Assembly: GCA_029203185.1 (NCBI GenBank)
Contig: CP119310.1
Coordinates: 4,098,001-4,162,000 of the forward strand
Direction of reading: 5' to 3'
DNA: 64,000 nucleotides
Source: Candidatus Chryseobacterium colombiense
GTDB taxonomy: Bacteria; Bacteroidota; Bacteroidia; Flavobacteriales; Weeksellaceae
The notes below the pieces were generated by a model. That model had not been told where the DNA came from. It searched no databases and was given only the letters and a program-made list of their open reading frames with translations. Below, in pieces: positions 8,895 to 16,258 of this stretch. The translations under genes were made by a program, and so were the position numbers. Position 1 is the stretch's first letter; each line of letters starts with the position of its first letter.

Positions 8895-9275
8895 TTATAC
8901 TTCTACTTCATTGCCATTTTTGCACCAGTATAAAGCATTATAAAGATTTCCTTTTGGAAAAGACTTGAATTCGCCCGGCATCAGAACACTGAAAATCTCC
9001 GTAAAATTTTGGATTCCTTTTTTGTCTGTTACAATAGCGGCCCTGTTCCAGTTAACTAAATTTTTTAGTCCTAAAAGCGCATCCTCAAACCAGGCTCCTA
9101 TAGTAAAATTATCTATATCTGTATCCAGATAAAGCAGATAATTGAGTTCATGAAAACGATCTACTTTTTGTTTTACTAAAGGAAATACAAGGTTTTCAAA
9201 ATCTTCTTTCGTCACTTCTCCGGTTGCATTGAAAGCAGCAACATTCTCAGGAGCTTCTGGAATAATTGTTATCAT
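8895..9275 (-). CDS. SpoIIAA-like (STAS superfamily) protein
   Basis: 126 residues matching the SpoIIAA-like family by pattern: an N-terminal strand MITIIPEAPENVAAFNATGEVTKEDFE-like segment, a central LNYLLYLDTDIDNFTIGAWFEDA and a helical WNRAAIVTDKKGIQNF. The family is found in many bacteria without sporulation; its biochemical role is not established. No signal peptide, so cytoplasmic. It is convergent with the exporter and probably transcribed alone. Confidence 0.75.
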   Translation of the reverse strand: MITIIPEAPENVAAFNATGEVTKEDFENLVFPLVKQKVDRFHELNYLLYLDTDIDNFTIGAWFEDALLGLKNLVNWNRAAIVTDKKGIQNFTEIFSVLMPGEFKSFPKGNLYNALYWCKNGNEVEV

Positions 9276-9359
9276 ATTTTTATTTTTTGGTGTTTGTTGT
9301 GAGATTTCCAGAACAAAAATTAAACCAATATTTAATTTCAGTAAAAAAATAAAAGAGGC

Positions 9360-10598
9360 TTGATTGTTGATAAGTTAAGAAAAAATAATCTTGTGGACCT
9401 TAAATCAAACGAACCATTCTGGCTTTTAAAAAACGGACTTGTACAATCATATCCTTCATTGAAATCGAATGAAGAATGCGAAATTTTAATTATCGGAGGA
9501 GGAATTACCGGAAGTTTAATTGCCCATCAAATGATAAAAGATGGTCACAAAACTATCCTTATCGATAAACGTGAATTATGCAACGGAAGTACTTCTGCAA
9601 CCACCTCAATGCTGCAATATGAAATTGATATTCCTCTTTATGAACTGATTGAACAAATAGGAGAGAAGGGTGCTATAGGAAGCTATAAAGCCTGCTCTGA
9701 TGCTATTGACAGGATTGAAAAGTTATCTAAAGAAATTAAATCTGAGGCTGGATTTAAAAGAAAGGAATCGCTGTATTTTGCTTCAAAAAAGAAAGATGTA
9801 GATTGGTTAAAAAAAGAATTTGAAGCCAGAAAAAATGCGGGTTTCAAAGTTAAATGGCTAGAACCTGAAGAGATTGTAAAAAGATTTGGTTTCGAAAATA
9901 CCTATGGCGGAATTTTATCCAATCAGGGCGCAAGTATTGATGCCTTTAAATTTGCCCACGAATTATTTGAACTCAATACACGAAAAGGACTGAAGATTTT
10001 TGATAAAACAGAAATGGTGAAGGTGGAATATCATAAAGGTTTCAATATTGTCACTGTAGATTCAGGTTTTACAATTAAAGCAAAGAAAATAATCTATTGT
10101 ATTGGCTATGAAAGCAAAGATTTGATCAAAGAAAATTTTGTGGATCTGAAAAGTACTTATGCTATTGTTTCGGAAATTACTCAGGAAAAATATAAAAATA
10201 TCGACAATATGCTGGTTTGGAATACCGATGAACCTTATATGTATATGCGAACAACGGATGATGGCAGATTGCTGATCGGTGGAGGTGATGAGGATTTTTA
10301 TGATGCCAAAAAAAGGGATGCCCTTTTAAACAAAAAAGAAAAAGAAATTCTTAAAACCTTAAAGAAAATAAAACCTGATTATAAGTTTTATACCGATTTT
10401 GTTTGGGCAGGGACTTTCGGAGAAACAAAAGACGGACTTCCGTATATCGGAACGCATGAAAAGTTTAAAAATTCCTACTTCGTTCTTGGTTTTGGGGGTA
10501 ACGGAATTACTTTTTCTGTAATAGGAATGGAGATGACTTCGTTATTTCTGAAAGGTAAAAAGCATCAGCTTTCAAAATATTTTCAATTTAAAAGATAG
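9360..10598 (+). CDS. FAD-dependent amine oxidase-type oxidoreductase (DAO family)
   Basis: About 412 residues. The Rossmann dinucleotide motif GGGITG is at 46-51 with the acidic end of strand 2 in LIDK near 69. A GSTSATTSMLQYEID segment follows, typical of the YurR/DadA-like DAO group, and a C-terminal GFGGNGITFSVIG closes the FAD site. It lacks the C-terminal Rieske domain found in some relatives. The start is a TTG at 9360 with no upstream alternative in frame, and could instead be a GTG at about codon 12. The substrate is unknown; the family oxidises secondary or tertiary amines and amino acids. Confidence 0.85.
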   Translation: MIVDKLRKNNLVDLKSNEPFWLLKNGLVQSYPSLKSNEECEILIIGGGITGSLIAHQMIKDGHKTILIDKRELCNGSTSATTSMLQYEIDIPLYELIEQIGEKGAIGSYKACSDAIDRIEKLSKEIKSEAGFKRKESLYFASKKKDVDWLKKEFEARKNAGFKVKWLEPEEIVKRFGFENTYGGILSNQGASIDAFKFAHELFELNTRKGLKIFDKTEMVKVEYHKGFNIVTVDSGFTIKAKKIIYCIGYESKDLIKENFVDLKSTYAIVSEITQEKYKNIDNMLVWNTDEPYMYMRTTDDGRLLIGGGDEDFYDAKKRDALLNKKEKEILKTLKKIKPDYKFYTDFVWAGTFGETKDGLPYIGTHEKFKNSYFVLGFGGNGITFSVIGMEMTSLFLKGKKHQLSKYFQFKR

Positions 10599-10599
10599 A

Positions 10600-10625
10600 C
10601 TTCGGCGGCAAAGCCGCCGCCGAAG
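10600..10625. repeat. GC-rich hairpin
   Basis: Arms CTTCGGCGGC and GCCGCCGAAG are perfect complements around a six-base centre. There is no T tract on the plus strand. The core CGGCGGCAAAGCCGCCG recurs inside a larger hairpin at 24968-25010, which makes it a repeated element and not just a terminator. Confidence 0.65.
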
Positions 10626-10670
10626 CTTCAAAACTTACAGATTCATTAAACCTGTAACAAGACTCTAACA

Positions 10671-11855
10671 TTATAAACTATATCCGTTTTTCTTTGTCAG
10701 CTCAAGAACCGACTTTTCTATCGCTTTTCCAAGGTCATCAGAACCTGAGCTTCCTCTTTTTTTCATTTCTTCATCAATGTAATTCTGGCGCTTCTTAGAC
10801 AATTCTTCAATTTCTTTCTGAATTTTTTCACGTTCGGCAGATTTTGCGGCAACCGCTTTTGTGATTTCTTCTTTGCTCTTACCTTTGAGCTCTTTCGGAA
10901 GTTCTTCTTCTTTTACCGATGACATGAAATTAGCGTCTTTTTCGGCACGGTCCACCAAATCCCAGTGATCGTTTTTGTAAGCATTTTTCTTAGATTTGGC
11001 AACGGTTCTTTCCACGGCGTTAGAAACAGACTGAGCTTCTGCATTTCTGTCCTGTGCAGCCTGTTTTACCTTATATTCTGAACCATGACTTCCGTAATAG
11101 ATATATGTATCGTTCAGTTTTGTATTACATTCAGAAATCCTTATATCATAAGGTGTTTCAATATAAATCACTTTTCTGTTGCTGTCGATGTTAAAATATT
11201 TTCCGCCTCCGAGTAAAGCCCCGTTTTGCCAGAAAGTCTGGATGCCTTCATTTCTGTCACCACAAAAGATGGTATTCGTATAAATATTCTTTCTTTTGAC
11301 ACTTGAGATCACATCTTTATAATTAATTTTTCCCTGATCAAAAGACTCATTTCCGACAATATAGATCAGCTTCATGCTTTTCTCGTTTCCGTCCCAGTTC
11401 AGATTAAGGGCTGCATCACGAATAACAGCTCCGCAATATTCACTTCCGCCATTCGTTCTTAGGGCAAAAAGCTTTTCCGAGATTAAATCCAGGTCTTGCG
11501 TCAACGGAGCAACCTGCCGGATATAATTTTCATCTTTCAGTCCGTCATTTCCATATTCATACAAAGCAATTTCCACTTGCGGAGCTTTTCCGTTATATTT
11601 TAAGGTAGTTAAAGTATTCACGATATTCCAAAGTCGGGATTTTGCCTGGTCGATCAGTCCGTCCATACTGTTGGAAGTGTCCAGAAGTAGTGCAACCTGA
11701 ATTTTATTTTCTTTCAAAATAGCATCATAAGGTTTTGTTTGTACAAGACTTTGATGTTCTTTTCTATCGGTAGTTTTATTTTCGCAAATTCGATTGGATA
11801 TATTGGGACTTAAAAAAACAGCGCCCAATATGAGTGTTAAAATTTTTGTAGTCAT
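10671..11855 (-). CDS. Secreted von Willebrand factor A domain protein
   Basis: 394 residues with an N-terminal hydrophobic segment (ILTLILGAVFLSP) as signal or anchor. A VWA domain covers about 50-240 and has the MIDAS motif DTSNS (Asp59, Ser61, Ser63), so a bound metal ion is likely. The C-terminal third is a charged helix with many Lys and Glu (KELKGKSKEEITKAVAAKS). It starts 15 bases after the stop of the DUF4139 gene and must be the second gene of that operon. Pairing of a MuiA-like protein with a VWA protein suggests an envelope assembly; the exact job is unknown. Confidence 0.85.
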   Translation of the reverse strand: MTTKILTLILGAVFLSPNISNRICENKTTDRKEHQSLVQTKPYDAILKENKIQVALLLDTSNSMDGLIDQAKSRLWNIVNTLTTLKYNGKAPQVEIALYEYGNDGLKDENYIRQVAPLTQDLDLISEKLFALRTNGGSEYCGAVIRDAALNLNWDGNEKSMKLIYIVGNESFDQGKINYKDVISSVKRKNIYTNTIFCGDRNEGIQTFWQNGALLGGGKYFNIDSNRKVIYIETPYDIRISECNTKLNDTYIYYGSHGSEYKVKQAAQDRNAEAQSVSNAVERTVAKSKKNAYKNDHWDLVDRAEKDANFMSSVKEEELPKELKGKSKEEITKAVAAKSAEREKIQKEIEELSKKRQNYIDEEMKKRGSSGSDDLGKAIEKSVLELTKKNGYSL

Positions 11856-11870
11856 TGTAATGTTTTTTAG

Positions 11871-13466
11871 TTATCTGGTGTAGTATTGTATTTGTAGATC
11901 CTTTGGATATTTTATTTCATAAGAGAAATTTATTTTCTCTGAACCTCCGCTAATAATTGTTCTGTTCCAGAGCAGGCTTCCGGTCTTATCATCATAATTT
12001 CCTCCATTAATGTCTGTTGCTTTTACCAAAATTTTAGAATTTTCACTGATAGGAAGCTGATCGAGAATTTCAAGATTGATACTTTCTTTGGTATTATTTC
12101 TAATATCAATCTGATATTTTTCCGTTTCTGATTTATTAGAAGTATTGGTCTTCTGTGACATTTTATCTTCAAATTTTGTCCTTTTTACGACAATTCTTTC
12201 ATCTGCACCTAAAGAAATCGGGAATTCATCTTTTATATAATTGCTTGTGATGGTAATTTTACCAATATAATTATCTTCAAAATAGATGTTCGCTTCCCCT
12301 GAAATAAGATTAAGATTCTGCCAGTTTTTAACAAAAGCCATCAGGAAAACCTGGTTGCTGAGTTTGGGAACTGTGTGGTATTTGTAAGTGGCATCTATTT
12401 GCTTTTTATCGAGAATTACATATTGTTCTCTTTCTTGGCTTATAATATTCTGGCTGTATTTTAATTCATACAAAATATTCATCTGGCTTTCGGAAACGGT
12501 TGCCACCGGAATCTGGCTTGGTTTTGCAGCTTGCTCTCTCATTTGGTAAGAATTCATATTTACGGTAGATGCTTTTAGCTGATAATCTTTTGTTTCGGAC
12601 TGAGAATTATAAGGGGAATATTCTGCTACATAAAGCGGTGACAGAATAGGTCGGTTTTGATTATATGAAGGTCTGTACGTTGATACAAAAAGTTTTATAT
12701 TATTCCAATCCTGACCTGTTTTCTGATAAATTTTTCCTTTATAAACAATTTCTAACGGATTTTTTACAGATTCTGCTCTAAGATCATAAGAAGGAATCCA
12801 TCCTGCATTGGAAACAATATAACTTAACCCAAGGTTTAGATTAATTTCATTTTCGGTTAATATTTCCAGCAAAAGCTCCTTGGTATTTGTATTTTGATGA
12901 TTCTGGGTTTCTGCAAATTTCTGATTGATTTTTTCAACATTTTCATTGAATATATTTTTCTGTTCGCTGAGAAGAAAAACTTCATTATCAATTTCAAGCA
13001 TTCTTTTTCTGTAAAATTCAGTAAGCTTTGCCAGTTGTTTTTGAGGAGTTTCCCTGTCATTAGTTGAAATTTTCAGATTATCATTAATAATTTTCTTTTC
13101 GCCTTCGAGCGTATTAATTTTAATATTTAGCAGATCTGCCTGTCTTTGGATTTTCTTTTTTTCAAAATCAAGTTTCTTGTCACTTTCAGACAATTCTCCG
13201 TTTTTTAAAGCAGCTGTTTGTGGAGTGATGGAAAGAAGGGTAGTGTTCTTGTCAAGATTGATTTTATATGTATTTTCATCAAGATCATTGGGAAGATTGA
13301 TTATCCTCACCGTATTTCTTCCTTTTTGAAGGCTTACGTTGGTACTTCCAAAAACTTTGGCGCCTTGCAAAAATACAGTTGCTTGTTTTACATCGATCTC
13401 TTTCTTTATTTCCTGTGACTTAAAAATAGAAACAAAGAATATAAGAAGTATTAAAAAGTATCTCAT
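11871..13466 (-). CDS. DUF4139 / mucoidy-inhibitor MuiA-like secreted protein
   Basis: 531 residues with a signal peptide (YFLILLIFFVSIFKSQ). An N-terminal DUF4140-like domain (about 25-85, DVKQATVFLQGAKVFGSTNV) is followed by a coiled coil (about 85-190) and a large DUF4139 beta domain (about 205-530, LSYIVSNAGWIPSYDLRAES). This is the standard order in the MuiA-like family, whose founding member affects mucoidy. First gene of the operon with the VWA protein. Its promoter region carries the paired ACTTGGTGAA repeats at 13525-13555, so it is a likely target of the LytTR regulator at 18096. Confidence 0.88.
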   Translation of the reverse strand: MRYFLILLIFFVSIFKSQEIKKEIDVKQATVFLQGAKVFGSTNVSLQKGRNTVRIINLPNDLDENTYKINLDKNTTLLSITPQTAALKNGELSESDKKLDFEKKKIQRQADLLNIKINTLEGEKKIINDNLKISTNDRETPQKQLAKLTEFYRKRMLEIDNEVFLLSEQKNIFNENVEKINQKFAETQNHQNTNTKELLLEILTENEINLNLGLSYIVSNAGWIPSYDLRAESVKNPLEIVYKGKIYQKTGQDWNNIKLFVSTYRPSYNQNRPILSPLYVAEYSPYNSQSETKDYQLKASTVNMNSYQMREQAAKPSQIPVATVSESQMNILYELKYSQNIISQEREQYVILDKKQIDATYKYHTVPKLSNQVFLMAFVKNWQNLNLISGEANIYFEDNYIGKITITSNYIKDEFPISLGADERIVVKRTKFEDKMSQKTNTSNKSETEKYQIDIRNNTKESINLEILDQLPISENSKILVKATDINGGNYDDKTGSLLWNRTIISGGSEKINFSYEIKYPKDLQIQYYTR

Positions 13467-13524
13467 AGTTTATTATTATCTTTCTTAAATAAAATTACAC
13501 CTAATTAGAAACCGATTTTTGAAG

Positions 13525-13555
13525 ACTTGGTGAAGGTGAATTTTGACTTGGTGAA
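13525..13555 (-). promoter_or_regulatory. Paired 21-bp-spaced direct repeat, predicted LytTR operator (DUF4139-VWA operon)
   Basis: ACTTGGTGAA at 13525-13534 and again at 13546-13555, 21 bp apart, or two helical turns. The near edge is 59 bp before the DUF4139 start codon. The same pair at the same distance precedes two other units nearby (14339 and 16188). Direct repeats with 21-bp periodicity are the known binding pattern of LytTR regulators such as AgrA. Confidence 0.75.
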
Positions 13556-13572
13556 ACCTTAGCGATGAAAAT

Positions 13573-13596
13573 AAGACAGCCCTTTCAGACTGTCTT
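13573..13596 (-). terminator. Terminator of the SIMPL gene
   Basis: Stem AAGACAG / CTGTCTT (13573-13579, 13590-13596). In the minus orientation it is followed by an ATTTTC stretch, so it is a modest terminator for the gene ending at 13605. Confidence 0.5.
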
Positions 13597-13604
13597 AATT
13601 TATT

Positions 13605-14279
13605 CTAAAGAATTTCGTATTTCGTTTTGATGCTGTATTTCAGCTTGATATTTTCGATATTCTCAAAAGAATAATCGATTCCTGTATCTGCGGCTTCCAG
13701 TTGTATATTGCTTACCCTTGCAGATTTATAAGCAGCAGGAATAACTGTATCGCTGGTATAATCTTCAATTTCTACGATTTCAAGAGGTGCTCCTGTTTTT
13801 TTGTTCATGCTTTCCAGTAAATAATCTGCTTTTTCTTTGGCCGCTTTTAAGGCATTGATCTTTACCGTTTTTCTGAAATCTGCAATCTTTGTGTTTTTAA
13901 TTTCGGCAATGCTGATGTTGCTTACCCACTTTTGATTAAGGTTTTCAAACAGATTGCCCATGTCAGTTTTCCTGTCCACTTTAAACTGAAAACTTTTCGT
14001 AAAAGTCTTTTTAAGATAAATATTCTGATACATCGATTTAAATTTGATGTCTTCGTTTTTTACCCCGTTGTTTTTCAGGATTTCAAATAGTTTTTTTTCG
14101 TTGGTGGCAAGATCATTCTTGTTATCGCCTTTTATTCCGATACTGAAGATGATCTCATCCGGTTCTACTTCCATTTCTGCAACTCCGGTTACTTCAATGG
14201 CATTTTTCTTTACTTCCTGTGCATTGGCAAAACTTGCTACTGTAAAGAATCCGATCAATAAAAAATGTTTAAGTCTCAT
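13605..14279 (-). CDS. SIMPL (DUF541) domain secreted protein
   Basis: 224 residues with a signal peptide (FLLIGFFTVASFANAQ). The mature part follows the SIMPL/DUF541 pattern: IEVTGVAEMEVEPDEIIFSIG near the start, then LKNNGVKNEDIKFKSM and a C-terminal IKLKYSIKTKYEIL. The family is periplasmic or outer-membrane associated and implicated in envelope and oxidative stress. It is transcribed alone from a promoter carrying the paired repeat at 14339-14369, and its promoter DNA closely resembles that of the DUF4139 operon. Confidence 0.87.
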   Translation of the reverse strand: MRLKHFLLIGFFTVASFANAQEVKKNAIEVTGVAEMEVEPDEIIFSIGIKGDNKNDLATNEKKLFEILKNNGVKNEDIKFKSMYQNIYLKKTFTKSFQFKVDRKTDMGNLFENLNQKWVSNISIAEIKNTKIADFRKTVKINALKAAKEKADYLLESMNKKTGAPLEIVEIEDYTSDTVIPAAYKSARVSNIQLEAADTGIDYSFENIENIKLKYSIKTKYEIL

Positions 14280-14338
14280 AATTTCCTGTTTAAATTTCTA
14301 AAGTAAAATTACCCTAAACAGAAACTGAAATCTGACAA

Positions 14339-14369
14339 ACTTGGTGAATTGAGGCTTTCACTTGGTGAA
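14339..14369 (-). promoter_or_regulatory. Predicted LytTR operator (SIMPL gene)
   Basis: ACTTGGTGAA at 14339-14348 and 14360-14369, 21 bp apart, 60 bp from the SIMPL start codon. Downstream in the gene's direction both this promoter and the DUF4139 promoter share GTTTCT, TTAGG and TAATTTTA in the same order and spacing. Confidence 0.75.
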
Positions 14370-14392
14370 AGAAATAGAAATGAATCTCGATG

Positions 14393-15526
14393 CTAATCAA
14401 CCAGGATATGGAATCTGTCCTGTAATGCATTCATCCCTTTATGATCAACTGATTTAGCTTTTATTATCTGATTGTTAAAAGAAAAAATAATCGAATCATC
14501 GTTTTCGTTTTTTATCAATGAATGTTTTGAAACATTATGCTGATCGTCTTCAATAATGATTTGCTGATCAAATGAGATGTCGTAATGAAAAGAGATCATC
14601 TTTTCTGAAGATTCTTCCATGAAGATCAGATAATGGTCTTTATGAAAGAATATGTATTGATAGGGGCAATTCAGTGAAGTTACGTGATAGGCTCCTGCTA
14701 AACCTAAAGAATCTTTTTTGGCTTCAGTATTAAGATCATTATGTAAATAAGGCATTCCTATTTTAATAAAGATTATTCCTAAAATGAGAATCTTAAAAAA
14801 TGTTTTATAGGGTAAAAATAGAGGTCGATCAAAAAAGGTTTTATCTTTAAAACTGATAATAATAAGAATAAGTTTCCACCCGTTTTTTCTTACAAGAAAA
14901 AGGCTCATTCCAAGCAAGATCAGTGAAAAGAATTTTACAGAAATATCAAAACTGATATTGATAATAAATACCTGAGCGAAACAGATAATAGCCAGTAACA
15001 AGCCTGAAAGCCGGAAGCTTCTGAACAACAATAAAATACCTGAGAAAAATTCAATAGAACCTATGATTGTATTATAAATCTTCGATGTTCCTATTGTGCT
15101 CCAAAACAGAATATCTTTATCTAAATTTCCCAGTCTTGTCAACAGAAGATTAGATTCAGGCTCCGGGAACTGGGTTTTAAAAATCTTATCAATACCATAT
15201 TTTATCAGAATAACGGCAATATACATTGTACATATATATTCTGTAACCAGTAAAAAATAACGGGTCCATTTTTCCTTCATCAAACAACTGAAAATGATGG
15301 AAGTAAACAGTAAAATAAGTATCAGAATCAACATTGAATAACTGTCCGAACTGTAATCTATTCTTACATACTTTTTACTGAAAATAGTTTCCAGTATAAA
15401 TTGCGTACTATTTCCGAAAACAAATTGTGTAAATTTCAGCTGAAAATCATACAAGAAGTTCAATGGAAAAAAAAGGATAAGCTGCAGAAAAAAAGCACAG
15501 ATAAAAATATTGATCTTTCTCATCAT
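14393..15526 (-). CDS. DoxX-like multipass membrane protein
   Basis: About 377 residues from MMRKINIF (ATG 15526); upstream in-frame codons would overlap the preceding gene's end and are polar. It has several strong membrane helices: 5-25, 65-85, 95-115, a DoxX-like core FFSGILLLFRSFRLSGLLLAIICF-type region (shortened: FFSGILLLFRSFRLSG), then two more, and a soluble C-terminal domain of about 110 residues. Assignment to the DoxX-like group rests on that core and is moderate. It follows the 15552-16127 gene by 25 bases and should be its operon partner. Confidence 0.7.
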   Translation of the reverse strand: MMRKINIFICAFFLQLILFFPLNFLYDFQLKFTQFVFGNSTQFILETIFSKKYVRIDYSSDSYSMLILILILLFTSIIFSCLMKEKWTRYFLLVTEYICTMYIAVILIKYGIDKIFKTQFPEPESNLLLTRLGNLDKDILFWSTIGTSKIYNTIIGSIEFFSGILLLFRSFRLSGLLLAIICFAQVFIINISFDISVKFFSLILLGMSLFLVRKNGWKLILIIISFKDKTFFDRPLFLPYKTFFKILILGIIFIKIGMPYLHNDLNTEAKKDSLGLAGAYHVTSLNCPYQYIFFHKDHYLIFMEESSEKMISFHYDISFDQQIIIEDDQHNVSKHSLIKNENDDSIIFSFNNQIIKAKSVDHKGMNALQDRFHILVD

Positions 15527-15551
15527 TCGTAGTTGAAGTAAAGTGATAATC

Positions 15552-16127
15552 TTAACGGGACTTTCTATAAGCCACAACGAAAGCCAATACGGCGATACTG
15601 ATAACGATATAATACAGCATTTCTTCTTTTGACTTTAAACCATTTATTTCTGCAGTTTTTATTTTCTTTTTACTGGGAATCGGTTTGTACTGTTTTGTTT
15701 TTTTATCATATTTAAGAAACACAGTACTGTCGAGATCATTCTGAAAATTATAATTTCTTCTCAGCACATTTTTCACACTGTCAATATTCTGACTGGAAAA
15801 AATAGCATGGTTGTATACTGTATCTCTTCCCGGTTTCCATTTTTCGGTATTGGACGTTCTCCTGTTTTTGCAGAATACTGAAGTTACAATCACGCTTTTG
15901 TTATCATCAATGATAAGTACACTATCCAATTTTGAATTGACAACATACCGTTCCGGTGCAACTCCAAGATTGGAATAATTGGTATTGTAGCTGTCCTCTA
16001 CAATATTTTTTTCGAAGTATTCCATATTTCCGCTATGGCTTTTGTATGAAATTAATTTGGTTTGAGCCGATACGTGACCACTTAAAAGTAATACGGCAAA
16101 ATGAATTAAAAAAGATAGATTTTTCAT
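15552..16127 (-). CDS. Secreted single-pass protein with C-terminal membrane anchor
   Basis: 191 residues from the ATG at 16127 (MKNLSFLIHFAVLLLSGHVSAQ, a clean signal peptide). A longer open frame upstream runs through the operator and is not used. The C-terminus has one membrane helix (YYIVISIAVLAFVVAY) followed by RKSR, so the mature domain faces the periplasm. No family recognised. It is 61 bp from the paired repeats at 16188 and divergent from the sensor kinase, which fits a member of the LytTR regulon. Confidence 0.75.
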   Translation of the reverse strand: MKNLSFLIHFAVLLLSGHVSAQTKLISYKSHSGNMEYFEKNIVEDSYNTNYSNLGVAPERYVVNSKLDSVLIIDDNKSVIVTSVFCKNRRTSNTEKWKPGRDTVYNHAIFSSQNIDSVKNVLRRNYNFQNDLDSTVFLKYDKKTKQYKPIPSKKKIKTAEINGLKSKEEMLYYIVISIAVLAFVVAYRKSR

Positions 16128-16187
16128 AAGAAGTAAGATTAAATATTGACACAAACTTAGTTTCATAATTAAAAGAAGAAGTTGTAG

Positions 16188-16218
16188 ACTTGGTGAACAC
16201 CAGTTTTCACTTGGTGAA
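16188..16218. promoter_or_regulatory. Predicted LytTR operator (between divergent units)
   Basis: ACTTGGTGAA at 16188-16197 and 16209-16218, 21 bp apart. It is 61 bp from the minus-strand gene's start, matching the other two sites, and also ends 7 bp before the TTG box of the kinase promoter, where an activator of that promoter would sit. It may therefore act in both directions. Confidence 0.75.
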
Positions 16219-16224
16219 TAGTTT

Positions 16225-16254
16225 TTGGACAAACTATATATATGTATATCTTTG
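16225..16254 (+). promoter_or_regulatory. Promoter of the TPR sensor kinase
   Basis: TTG at 16225-16227, 19 bp, TATCTTTG at 16247-16254: a near-perfect Bacteroidota promoter. The ATG at 16259 is only four bases past the -7 box, which predicts a leaderless message. Confidence 0.65.
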
Positions 16255-16258
16255 TTTT

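Noticed and set aside
13218..13418. Small plus-strand frame within the DUF4139 gene
   Set aside because: Antisense to a well-supported gene, no family pattern.
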